Assembly: GCA_023257515.1 (NCBI GenBank)
Contig: JALRCA010000081.1
Span: forward strand, 1-49,447
Length of the DNA stretch: 49,447 nucleotides
Direction: 5' to 3'
Source: Aeromicrobium sp.
Lineage (GTDB): Bacteria > Actinomycetota > Actinomycetes > Propionibacteriales > Nocardioidaceae
This document shows, in pieces, positions 7,744 through 15,211 of the stretch (its first letter is position 1; each line of letters begins with the position of its first letter). Under the pieces are notes generated by a model. It searched no databases. It saw only the letters and a list, made by a program, of their open reading frames with translations, and was not told where the DNA came from. The translations under genes and the position numbers were made by a program.

Positions 7744-9221
7744 ACGTCGACCACGAGGTCGTGATCATCGGGGCCGGCATCTCCGGCGTGGGTGCCGCGG
7801 TGCGGCTCCGTCAGGAGGGCGTCGAGGACGTCCTGCTGCTCGAGCGCGCCGAGACCTTCGGGGGCACGTGGCGCGCCAACACCTACCCGGGATGCGCGTG
7901 CGACGTCCCGTCGGCGCTGTACTCCTACTCCTTCGCGCCCAATCCGCGCTGGAGTCGGGTGTTCGCCGAGCAGCCCGAGATCCTCGCCTACGTCGAACGG
8001 GTCGCCGACGACCACGGCCTGCGTCCACGCACACGCTTCGGCACCGACGTCGAGCGCGCCGACTGGGACGAGTCCGGGCGACGCTGGGTGCTCACCACGT
8101 CGGCCGGCGAGATCACGAGTCGCTTCCTCGTCTCGGCCGCCGGGCCGTGGAACGAACCCCGGGTACCGGACCTGCCGGGACTCGAGGAGTTCGACGGGGA
8201 GGTCTTCCACTCCGCACGCTGGAACCACGACTACGACCTGCGGGGGCGACGTGTCGCGGTCATCGGCTCCGGTGCGTCCGCGGTGCAGTTCGTGCCCGCG
8301 ATCGCCGACGACGTCGCGGAGCTGCACCTGTTCCAGCGCACGGCGCAGTGGGTGCTGCCGAAGCTCGACCGGGCCGTGCCGCCGCCCGTCCGGTCCTTCA
8401 TCGCCCGGGTGCCGCAGGTGCAGGATGCGATGAAGGCCGTCCAGTACGGCGCGCTCGAGACGCTCGGCATCGGCTTCCGGCGACCCGAGCCCACGATGCG
8501 CGCCGTCGAGGCGATCGGCTCGGCGTACCTGCGTCGGACGGTCCGCGACCCGGAGCTGCGACGCGCTCTCACGCCGGACTACCGCATCGGGTGCAAGCGC
8601 ATCCTGTTCTCGAACTCCTACCTGCAGTCACTCACGAAGCCTCAGGTCGCGGTCCATCCCGTGGCCGTCGAGCGAGTCGAGGGCTCGACCGTGGTCGGCA
8701 GCGACGGCACGCGTGCCGAGGTCGACGCCATCATCCTCGGCACCGGGTTCCACATCCTCGACATGCCGGTCGCCGACCTGGTGCACGGTCGCGACGGCCG
8801 CAGCCTCGACGAGGTCTGGCAGGGGTCCCCGGAGGCGTACCTCGGCACGGTGGTGCACGGCTTCCCGAACCTGTTCGTCATGCTCGGCCCGAGCCTCGGC
8901 ACCGGTCACAGCTCGGCCTTCGCGATCCTCGAGGCCCAGGTCGAGCTGCTCGTGTCGGCCGTCACCCACGCCCGGTCGACCCGCGCGGAGTCGCTCGACG
9001 TCAGGGCCGAGGTGCAGCGCGCCTACGTCGCCGACGTGCAGGACGCGCTCGCCGGGACCGTCTACAACGCCGGCGGGTGCCAGAGCTACTACCTCGACGA
9101 CAACGGGCGCAACAGCTTCAGCTGGCCCTGGTCGACGGGGCGCCTGCGCCGACGGGTCAAGGCCTTCCGGGAACGTGACTTCGACCTGACGCTTGCCGTC
9201 GCCGACCAAGAGGTGGCGTGA
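7740..9221 (+). CDS. Flavin-containing / Baeyer-Villiger-type monooxygenase
   Basis: A 493-residue two-dinucleotide-fold enzyme. The FAD motif GAGISG is at residues 11-16, the second (NADPH) motif GSGASA at 176-181, and the Baeyer-Villiger fingerprint F-x-G-x3-H-x3-W appears as FDGEVFHSARWNHD (151-164). GGTWRANTYPGCACDVPS is also typical of this class. Likely reaction: NADPH- and O2-dependent insertion of oxygen next to a ketone, or heteroatom oxygenation as proposed for MymA. The start ATG 7740 overlaps the ligase stop. A plausible pathway is alcohol to ketone (SDR), ketone to ester (this enzyme), ester hydrolysis (the downstream esterase), then CoA activation. That order is inferred. Confidence 0.88.
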   Translation: MNVDHEVVIIGAGISGVGAAVRLRQEGVEDVLLLERAETFGGTWRANTYPGCACDVPSALYSYSFAPNPRWSRVFAEQPEILAYVERVADDHGLRPRTRFGTDVERADWDESGRRWVLTTSAGEITSRFLVSAAGPWNEPRVPDLPGLEEFDGEVFHSARWNHDYDLRGRRVAVIGSGASAVQFVPAIADDVAELHLFQRTAQWVLPKLDRAVPPPVRSFIARVPQVQDAMKAVQYGALETLGIGFRRPEPTMRAVEAIGSAYLRRTVRDPELRRALTPDYRIGCKRILFSNSYLQSLTKPQVAVHPVAVERVEGSTVVGSDGTRAEVDAIILGTGFHILDMPVADLVHGRDGRSLDEVWQGSPEAYLGTVVHGFPNLFVMLGPSLGTGHSSAFAILEAQVELLVSAVTHARSTRAESLDVRAEVQRAYVADVQDALAGTVYNAGGCQSYYLDDNGRNSFSWPWSTGRLRRRVKAFRERDFDLTLAVADQEVA

Positions 9222-9222
9222 C

Positions 9223-10569
9223 GTGCGGCGCCTCCTGATGACGGCCGTCGTGCTCGCGGTCCTGGCCACGACCCTCGCGGCGCCGGTCGCCACGGCCGCG
9301 CCCGTCCGCCCCGGCCCCGCGGTCGGCAACCGGTCCCACGGGCTCACCGTGACGTCCGTGGACGCGCTCACCGCCCGGACCACGGTCTACCGCGTCGCCA
9401 CGACGAACCTGCGCCAGCCGGTGCGCATCGTCGTCACGCTGCCGCAGGACTACGACCGTCGTCGCCGGTACCCGGTGCTGTACCTCATGCACGGCACCGG
9501 GGGGAACCCGACCGACTGGGTGCTCAAGGCACGGGCCGAGGAGTCCACGGCGAAGCGCGACGTCATCGTGGTGGCCCCCGACGCCGGCTACGAGGGTGAC
9601 GGCGGTGGCTGGTTCGTGAACTGGTGGAACGGCGGGCGTGGGGGCGTGCCCCGGTGGGAGGACTTCCACATCGACCAGGTCGTCCCGTGGGTCGACGCGC
9701 AGTTCCCGACGATCGCCACGCGCCAGGGGCGCGCGGTCGCCGGAGCCTCGCAGGGCGGTTTCGGTGCCATGCACGCGGCGGCGCGGCACCCCGACATGTT
9801 CGCCACCGTCGGCAGCTTCTCCGGAGCCGCCACGATCTACCGCGACCCGCACACGCGCCTGTACGCCGGCTCGATCATCGAGCTCACGACGCTGCTGCTC
9901 GACGGCGCGCCGCCCCTGTCGATGTTCGGCGACCCGTTCACGAACGCCGTGCACTGGGAGGGCCACGACCCGGGATGGCTCGTCGACAACCTGCGGCACA
10001 CGACGATCGACCTCTCGACCGGCAACGGTCTGCCGGGTGCGCGCGACGACCTGACGACGTGCTGCACGATCGCCTCGAACCTGATCGAGCACGCGGCGCA
10101 CACCTCGACCCACGCGTTCGCCCGGTTCGCCGACGAGGCAGGGGTCAGGTACCGCCTCATCTCGCGGGTCGGCACGCACTCCTGGCCCTACTGGCAGGAC
10201 GACGTCCAGCGCTTCACGGACCTGGCCATGAAGCAGTTCCGTGCGCCGGCCGCGCGCCCGGCACAGATCAGCTACACGTCCATCGAGCGACGATGGACCC
10301 AGTGGGGGTGGACCGTGGAGTGGGACCGCAGGGCCAAGGAGCAGGGATCGACGCTGTCGCGCGCCGGGAGCCGGGGCTTCAGGATCGCGGGCGAGGGGAC
10401 CGCGCGCGTCGTGACGCCGCGGTCGTACCGGCCGCGCAGCACGCACGTCGTCACGGTGACGAGCGGCACGAAGGCGGTGCGGACCAGCGTCCGGGCCGAC
10501 GCGTCGGGCCGCCTCGCGATCCGCGTGCCGGTCGCCGCGGGCCAGACCGCCGCCGTCGCGATCCGGTGA
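9223..10569 (+). CDS. Secreted esterase (antigen-85/esterase-D-like alpha/beta hydrolase)
   Basis: GTG 9223 was chosen rather than ATG 9193 for two reasons: the AAGAGG at 9208-9213 is a good Shine-Dalgarno, and the protein then begins MRRLLMTAVVLAVLATTLAA, a clear signal peptide. The mature protein has LPQDYDRRRRYPVLYLMHGTGG, with the oxyanion HG, then the nucleophile elbow GASQGG, and a late His in RVGTHSWPYW. These are the marks of the esterase family that includes mycolyltransferases. The last ~110 residues form a separate, low-similarity domain. The protein should be exported and may stay cell-wall associated. It is 1 bp after the monooxygenase stop, so it belongs to the operon. Mycolyl transfer and plain ester hydrolysis are both possible. 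Confidence 0.8.
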   Translation: MRRLLMTAVVLAVLATTLAAPVATAAPVRPGPAVGNRSHGLTVTSVDALTARTTVYRVATTNLRQPVRIVVTLPQDYDRRRRYPVLYLMHGTGGNPTDWVLKARAEESTAKRDVIVVAPDAGYEGDGGGWFVNWWNGGRGGVPRWEDFHIDQVVPWVDAQFPTIATRQGRAVAGASQGGFGAMHAAARHPDMFATVGSFSGAATIYRDPHTRLYAGSIIELTTLLLDGAPPLSMFGDPFTNAVHWEGHDPGWLVDNLRHTTIDLSTGNGLPGARDDLTTCCTIASNLIEHAAHTSTHAFARFADEAGVRYRLISRVGTHSWPYWQDDVQRFTDLAMKQFRAPAARPAQISYTSIERRWTQWGWTVEWDRRAKEQGSTLSRAGSRGFRIAGEGTARVVTPRSYRPRSTHVVTVTSGTKAVRTSVRADASGRLAIRVPVAAGQTAAVAIR

Positions 10570-10572
10570 CGA

Positions 10573-11235
10573 TCAGGAGCTGGACCCGCCGACGACCGCG
10601 GAGCTCACGATGACCCCCGTCAGCAGCGCCTGCGCCTGGGCGATGGCCTGACGCACGCCCTCGCTCGCCCAGTCGCCTTCGCTCACGACCTTGGCCCGTG
10701 ACGTGGCGCGCTTGCGATCGGCCCGATCGACCACGAGCGTGAGCTGGTCGGAGGCGAGCAAGAGCCCGACGAGGGGTCCGGTCGTGGCGTCGGCAGGCTG
10801 GTCCTGGAGCAGCACGGCACGTGTCCGGGCCACCAGGTCGTCGCGGCGTGCGGCGTCGACGACCTCGTGACGCTCCAGCCGGATGCCCAGGAGCCGCTGA
10901 CCGGTCGGCGCGATCGCACCCGAGTCGCTCAGGCGCGCGAGCTCCGCCGCGCGGACGCCCTTGCCGAGTCGACCGACCGCCGAGCTCGGCTTCTGCCGTC
11001 CGCGCTGGCGCACGCGCGCGAACGACGCCTCGAGCACCGCGTCGCCGACCGGCCCCGGATCCGCGACGAGGACGCGCGCCTTGCGTCCCTGCCCGGTGAT
11101 CGCGAGGTGCCCGGTGGCGACGAGGTCGAGCAGCACGGCTCCGCCGAGCGTCGCGTCCGACGTCATGGACGACAGACGGACCTTGTGGGTCGAGGGATCG
11201 AGGGCGACGAGCAGCAGGTCCTGGGCCACGGTCAT
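10573..11235 (-). CDS. GPP34 (Golgi phosphoprotein 3-like) family protein
   Basis: A 220-residue protein beginning MTVAQDLLLVALDPSTHKVR, the usual opening of bacterial GPP34 proteins. GGAVLLDLVATGHLAI, the RRDDLVART segment and the hydrophobic end GPLVGLLLASDQLTLVVDR also fit. The eukaryotic relative binds phosphatidylinositol-4-phosphate; the bacterial role is unknown. ATG 11235 lies seven bases downstream of TAGGGT (11248-11243 on this strand), so a leaderless mRNA is likely and the GGAGGG between them need not be a ribosome site. The upstream frame to 11460 has no family similarity. It is convergent with the esterase, 3 bp apart. Confidence 0.8.
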   Translation of the reverse strand: MTVAQDLLLVALDPSTHKVRLSSMTSDATLGGAVLLDLVATGHLAITGQGRKARVLVADPGPVGDAVLEASFARVRQRGRQKPSSAVGRLGKGVRAAELARLSDSGAIAPTGQRLLGIRLERHEVVDAARRDDLVARTRAVLLQDQPADATTGPLVGLLLASDQLTLVVDRADRKRATSRAKVVSEGDWASEGVRQAIAQAQALLTGVIVSSAVVGGSSS

Positions 11236-11365
11236 GCCCTCCACCCTAGGTCTGCGCGGACGACCTGCGGGCAACGGATCCTGGGTATCTGCCATGAATC
11301 CTGCTCGAGGTCCGGGGAGGGACGTCGCCGGGACGGATCGTCGCCGCGGTCGTAGGGTCGTGGCC

Positions 11366-11764
11366 GTGGACGACGACGCACCCGAGCAGGCCCACGAGGA
11401 CGTGGCGGGGGCCGTGGCGTTGGCGCACCGGCTCCTCGACGCCGCGCGCAACGGGGACACCGACCTGCTCGTCGCCTACGTCGACCGAGGCGTCCCCGCC
11501 GACCTGAGCGACGCCGACGGCAACTCGCTGCTCATGCTCGCGGCGTACCACGGCCACGCCGAGGCGGTCCGTGCGCTGCTCGAGCGCGGTGCCGACGCCG
11601 ACCGGCTGAACGACCGGGGCCAGTCCCCGCTGGCCGGCACGATCTTCAAGGGCGAGGACGAGGTGGCCCGCGCGCTGCTCGCGGCAGGCGCCGACCCGGA
11701 CGCCGGTGAGCCGTCGGCCCGCGCCACCGCCGAGATGTTCGGGCGCACCGACCTGCTCCCCTGA
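11366..11764 (+). CDS. Ankyrin-repeat protein
   Basis: A 132-residue protein with about three ankyrin repeats. The repeat consensus is plain in DGNSLLMLAAYHGHAEAVRALLERGADADRLNDRGQSPL and in the following GEDEVARALLAAGADPDAG. There is no signal peptide and no other domain, so it is probably a small cytoplasmic protein-binding scaffold. GTG 11366 is preferred because TAGGGT (11353-11358) sits seven bases upstream, as at other leaderless genes here; GTG 11360 is the alternative. The gene is divergent from the GPP34 gene and ends just before the TPP riboswitch promoter. Confidence 0.8.
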   Translation: MDDDAPEQAHEDVAGAVALAHRLLDAARNGDTDLLVAYVDRGVPADLSDADGNSLLMLAAYHGHAEAVRALLERGADADRLNDRGQSPLAGTIFKGEDEVARALLAAGADPDAGEPSARATAEMFGRTDLLP

Positions 11765-11788
11765 GGTGCGGTCCGGCTAGGCTGAGGT

Positions 11789-11894
11789 CACCAGACAGGG
11801 GAACGCCGGGCCCAGCAGACGGGCAGGGGCGCTGAGAGTGCGGGAGAGCCGCAGACCCTACGAACCTGCTCCGGTTAGCACCGGCGAAGGGAGT
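11789..11894 (+). ncRNA. TPP riboswitch (THI element)
   Basis: The core motifs are present in order: CTGAGAG (11832-11838), GCAGACCCTACGAACCTG (11851-11868), and a closing CCGGTTAGCACCGGCGAAGGGA that pairs across the 3' stem. A promoter -10 TAGGCT (11778-11783) places the RNA start near 11789. The ykoE ATG (11900) follows within a few bases of the aptamer, whose 3' strand contains the AAGGGA that would act as Shine-Dalgarno. The switch therefore probably blocks translation when thiamine pyrophosphate binds. It controls ykoE-ykoD-ykoC. Confidence 0.95.
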
Positions 11895-11899
11895 CCTTC

Positions 11900-12556
11900 A
11901 TGAGTTCTGCGCACCCCTCCGGACCGCGGTCCGGGTCCCGGCTCGACGTGCGGTACCGCACCGTCGACCTCGTCACGATCACCACGCTGGCCGTCGCGTT
12001 CGGCGTCATCTTCTGGGGGTGGGGCAAGCTGTACGAGCCGATCAGCGCCCTGGCCCTGTTCTCGTACCCGCCCTCGTTCGCGCTCCTGACCGGGCCGTGG
12101 CTCATGGCGGGCGTCGTGGGCGGGCTGATCGTACGCAAGCCCGGCGCGGCGTTCGCGACTGAGCTCCTCGCGGCGGCCGTCTCGGCCCTCGTCCCGGGCG
12201 GCACGCAGTGGGGCTTGGACGTCCTGGCGTCCGGAACCTTCCAGGGCCTCGGCGCCGAGCTCGTGCTGCTGGTCCTGCTGTACCGCCGCTTCGGCGTCGT
12301 CGTCGCGGCCGCCGCGGGCTCGTTCGCGGGCGTCCTCGAGGCGCTCTACGAGTGGACGCGGCCGTTCGCCGCGGAGTGGGGCTGGGAGTACCGCCTCGCG
12401 CACCTGTCGTTCACCACCCTGAGCGGGCTCGTGGTCGCCGGCGTCGGCGGCTGGCTGCTCGTGCGGGCGCTGGCCTCGGCCGGGGTGCTCGACGCGTTCG
12501 GGCCGGGTCGCGAGCTCGCCGACCGTCCCGACCGGGACGGCGTCGCTGTCCGCTGA
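11900..12556 (+). CDS. ykoE: ECF transporter substrate-binding (S) component, thiamine precursor
   Basis: A 218-residue membrane protein of about six hydrophobic segments. It shows YkoE-family features: VDLVTITTLAVAFGVIFWGWGKLYEPISA near the N-terminus, an FSYPPSFALLTGPWLMAGVVGGLIVRKPGAA stretch, and a GTQWGLDVL segment. YkoE binds a thiamine precursor, thought to be hydroxymethylpyrimidine, and docks on the YkoD/YkoC energising module. The TPP riboswitch immediately upstream confirms the thiamine link. The start ATG 11900 is six bases past the aptamer. The stop (12554-12556) overlaps the inferred start of ykoD. Confidence 0.92.
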   Translation: MSSAHPSGPRSGSRLDVRYRTVDLVTITTLAVAFGVIFWGWGKLYEPISALALFSYPPSFALLTGPWLMAGVVGGLIVRKPGAAFATELLAAAVSALVPGGTQWGLDVLASGTFQGLGAELVLLVLLYRRFGVVVAAAAGSFAGVLEALYEWTRPFAAEWGWEYRLAHLSFTTLSGLVVAGVGGWLLVRALASAGVLDAFGPGRELADRPDRDGVAVR

Positions 12557-13943
12557 CGTCGCGACCGGCGCGATCCGCGTCGACGGTCTGACGTGGCGTC
12601 CGCTGGGGCGACGCGCGCCCGTCGTCGCCGGTCTCGACCTGCGCATCGACCCCGGTGAGCGCGTGCTGCTCGTCGGGGCGAGCGGTGCCGGCAAGACGAC
12701 GGTGCTGCACGCCCTGACGGGCGCGCTCGGCGACGTGATCGCGGGCGACGTCTCCGGCCAGGTCGCGCTCGGCGGCCGGCTCGGGCTGCTGCCGCAGGAC
12801 CCGATGGACGCCGTCGTCGCCGACCGGATCGGGCGCGACGTGGCGTTCGGGCCCGAGAACCTGGGGCTGGACCGTGACGAGACCTGGCGACGAGTCGATG
12901 CGGCCCTGGCGGCGGTGCGTCTGCCCTACGGACGTCTCCACCCGACGACGGCGCTGTCGGGCGGGGAGCAGCAGCGGCTGGCGCTCGCCGGGCTGCTGGC
13001 GCTCGAGCCCGACGTCATGCTGCTCGACGAGCCGACGTCGATGCTCGACCCGGTCACGGCGGCCGCCGTGCGCGACGCGGTCGTCGAGGTCGTCGGCGAC
13101 CGGACGATGGTCGTCGTGGAGCACCGCTTCGAGCCGTGGCTCGAGCATGTGCAGCGCGTCGTCGTGCTCGACGGTGGCGCGGTCGTGCACGACGGCTCGG
13201 TCGCGTCGTTCCTCGCGACGGACCTGCCGGGCCTGTGGATGCCGGGAGCTCCTGACCCGACCCCGCTCGATGTCGACGCCGCCCTCGTGTCACCCGGGGG
13301 GTCGGTGGTCGCGCCCGCGGGCGAGGCCCTCGTGGTCGAGCTCGTGACCCGCATGCTGCGCGGGACCCAGCGCACCCGCGCGCTCGACGGGCTCGACGTC
13401 GCGACCCGCGCCGGCCGACGTCTGGCGCTCGTCGGCGCGAGCGGGGCGGGCAAGTCCACCGCCCTGGCCGCGCTCGCGGGACTCGTCCGTCCGAGCGCCG
13501 GCTCGCTCATGCCCGACCTCGGACGACTGCGCAGCAAGGACGTGCCGGGAGTTCTCGGCTGGGTGCCGCAGGACCCCGAGCACTCCTTCGTGACCACGCG
13601 GGTGCGCGACGAGGTGGCGACGACCGCGCAGCGTGTGGGCCGTGCGGTCGACGTCGACGCGATGCTCGACACGCTCGGTCTGGCCGCGCTGGCCGACGCG
13701 CATCCGTTCCGCCTCTCGGGCGGAGAGCAGCGCCGCCTCGCCCTCGCCGCGGGACTCGCGCACCGACCGGGTCTCGTGATGCTCGACGAGCCGACCGTCG
13801 GGCAGGACCGTCGCACGTGGGCCGCGGTCGCCGGATGGGTGGCCGCCGCCGCGCGCGAGGGCGCGGCCGTGGCGGTCAGCACGCACGACGACGCGCTGCC
13901 TGTCGACGACGTCGTCGTGCTCGAGCGGGGGCGCCGGGCATGA
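12546..13943 (+). CDS. ykoD: ECF transporter double ATPase, thiamine precursor (start uncertain)
   Basis: Two fused ABC ATPase domains. The first has Walker A GASGAGKTT, signature LSGGEQQRLALAG and Walker B LLDEPTSMLD. The second has GASGAGKST, LSGGEQRRLALAAG and MLDEPTVGQD. It hydrolyses ATP to drive YkoE and docks on YkoC. The start is a problem. The first ATG/GTG/TTG in frame is GTG 12663, only a few residues before Walker A, which would delete the first beta-strands and the A-loop region. The coding pattern clearly continues upstream (IRVDGLTWRPLGRRAPVVAG). CTG 12546, behind a weak GGGACGG and overlapping the ykoE stop, is the most natural candidate. ATC 12573 or a sequence error are alternatives. 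The 3' end overlaps ykoC (ATGA). Confidence 0.85.
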   Translation: MSADVATGAIRVDGLTWRPLGRRAPVVAGLDLRIDPGERVLLVGASGAGKTTVLHALTGALGDVIAGDVSGQVALGGRLGLLPQDPMDAVVADRIGRDVAFGPENLGLDRDETWRRVDAALAAVRLPYGRLHPTTALSGGEQQRLALAGLLALEPDVMLLDEPTSMLDPVTAAAVRDAVVEVVGDRTMVVVEHRFEPWLEHVQRVVVLDGGAVVHDGSVASFLATDLPGLWMPGAPDPTPLDVDAALVSPGGSVVAPAGEALVVELVTRMLRGTQRTRALDGLDVATRAGRRLALVGASGAGKSTALAALAGLVRPSAGSLMPDLGRLRSKDVPGVLGWVPQDPEHSFVTTRVRDEVATTAQRVGRAVDVDAMLDTLGLAALADAHPFRLSGGEQRRLALAAGLAHRPGLVMLDEPTVGQDRRTWAAVAGWVAAAAREGAAVAVSTHDDALPVDDVVVLERGRRA

Positions 13944-14671
13944 GCGAGGTGTCGATGCCGACCGGACCCCTGCGAGGCGCGCTGCTGCGGGCCAACCCGC
14001 TCGCGCTCCTGTCGATCGGGTTGTTCGCGCTGCTCGGCGGATTCTTCGTGACCGACCTGCGCACCGGACTCGTCGCCGTCGGCGCCTACCTGGCCGTCGC
14101 GGTGCTCGTCGTGCCCACGTGGCGCTACCCGCTGCTGTGCCTGGCCTTCTCGGGGGTCGCGGCCGTGACCGTCACCTACTCGGGCTGGCGCGGCAACGGC
14201 CACGAGCTCGCACCGGCGGTGGTCCAGGGCGTGCGCGTCGTCATGGTCGCGTGGCCCGGCTCCGTCGCGATCGGCTACGTCGACCCGGCGCGTCTCGGTG
14301 ACCACCTCGCCCAGGGACTGCGGCTGCCGGCGCGGTTCGTGGCGGCGTTCGTCGCCTCGCTGCAGCGGTTCGGGGCGCTGACGCACGCCTGGGGACAGCT
14401 CGACCGGTCCCGACGCGCGCGGGGTCTCGGGCCGGACTGGCGGCGCCCGCTCGGCGTGGTGCGCTGGATGGCGTCGATGGCCTTCGCCCTGCTCGTCCAC
14501 GCGCTCCGGGGCGCGAGCCGGACGGCCGTCGCGATGGACGCCCGCGGGTTCGCGACCGCGCACGAGCGCTCGTGGGCCGAGCCCGCGACGTGGTCGCGCA
14601 CCGACATCGTGGTGCTCGTCGGGGGACTGCTGCTTGCCCTCGTCCCCCCGGTGCTCACCCTCATCGGGTGA
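13940..14671 (+). CDS. ykoC: ECF transporter transmembrane (T) component
   Basis: A 243-residue EcfT-type membrane protein. It has about five hydrophobic segments and, in the long cytoplasmic region, the two Ala-Arg-Gly coupling motifs that contact the ATPase subunits: RRARGLGPDW and DARGFATAHER. ATG 13940 overlaps the ykoD stop. A longer open frame upstream lies inside ykoD and was not used. With YkoE and YkoD it completes a dedicated, not shared, thiamine-precursor transporter under the TPP riboswitch. Confidence 0.9.
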   Translation: MSEVSMPTGPLRGALLRANPLALLSIGLFALLGGFFVTDLRTGLVAVGAYLAVAVLVVPTWRYPLLCLAFSGVAAVTVTYSGWRGNGHELAPAVVQGVRVVMVAWPGSVAIGYVDPARLGDHLAQGLRLPARFVAAFVASLQRFGALTHAWGQLDRSRRARGLGPDWRRPLGVVRWMASMAFALLVHALRGASRTAVAMDARGFATAHERSWAEPATWSRTDIVVLVGGLLLALVPPVLTLIG

Positions 14672-14697
14672 GGCTGGCCAGAGCCTGAGGGAGCGGC

Positions 14698-14725
14698 TAG
14701 GGTGCGAACTAAGCAAGCGCTTAGT
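14698..14725 (+). promoter_or_regulatory. Promoter -10 with palindromic operator for the MaoC/FadE/SDR operon
   Basis: TAGGGT (14698-14703) is the -10. The predicted RNA start falls within the inverted repeat ACTAAGC-AAGC-GCTTAGT (14708-14725), which has perfect 7-bp arms. A repressor here would block initiation. CTAAGC/GCTTAG palindromes of this kind are associated in my memory with TetR-type fatty-acid-catabolism regulators of actinobacteria; no such regulator gene is adjacent. A GGAGG Shine-Dalgarno precedes ATG 14749. Confidence 0.6.
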
Positions 14726-14748
14726 GATCCGTCCCCGGAGGTACCCCC

Positions 14749-15210
14749 ATGGCAGCCCGCGTGTTCGACAGCCTCGACGACTTCGTCGCGATCGCAGGGG
14801 AGGAGATCGGTCGGAGCGACTGGGTCACCGTCACGCAGGAGCAGATCAACCTGTTCGCCGACGCCACCGGCGACCACCAGTGGATCCACGTCGACCCCGA
14901 GCGCGCCAAGGACGGACCGTTCGGCGGCACGATCGCGCACGGCTACCTGACACTGTCGCTGCTGCCGACCTTCGGCCAGCAGATCTACGACGTCCGCGGC
15001 CTCGCGATGGGCGTCAACTACGGCGCCAACAAGGTGCGGTTCCCCAACCCCGTGCCGGTCGACTCGCGCCTGCGCGCGACCGCGACCCTCAAGGAGGTCG
15101 CGGACATCCCGATCGGCAAGCAGCTCGTGATCACGTTCGTCGTCGAGCGCGAGGGCGCCGACAAGCCGGTCTGCATCGCCGAGGTCGTCTACGTGTTCGC
15201 GGCGGCCTGA
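14749..15210 (+). CDS. MaoC family (R)-specific enoyl-CoA hydratase
   Basis: A 153-residue single hot-dog domain. The hydratase-2 motif is FADATGDHQWIHVD followed by GPFGGTIAHGYLTLSL, with the catalytic Asp and His in DATGDHQWIH. It hydrates trans-2-enoyl-CoA to the 3-hydroxyacyl-CoA in the cytoplasm. GGAGG about nine bases before ATG 14749 is a strong ribosome site. One base separates it from the acyl-CoA dehydrogenase gene. With the next two genes it gives dehydrogenation, hydration and a possible alcohol oxidation, a partial beta-oxidation set. There is no thiolase in the window. Confidence 0.92.
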   Translation: MAARVFDSLDDFVAIAGEEIGRSDWVTVTQEQINLFADATGDHQWIHVDPERAKDGPFGGTIAHGYLTLSLLPTFGQQIYDVRGLAMGVNYGANKVRFPNPVPVDSRLRATATLKEVADIPIGKQLVITFVVEREGADKPVCIAEVVYVFAAA

Positions 15211-15211
15211 C

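Noticed and set aside
11236-11242. GGAGGG as ribosome site of the GPP34 gene
   Set aside because: It directly abuts the start and lies between TAGGGT and ATG at the spacing of a leaderless promoter, so its purine content is probably incidental.
12663-12665. GTG 12663 as the ykoD start
   Set aside because: It would remove the first strands of the first ABC domain although clear coding similarity continues upstream.
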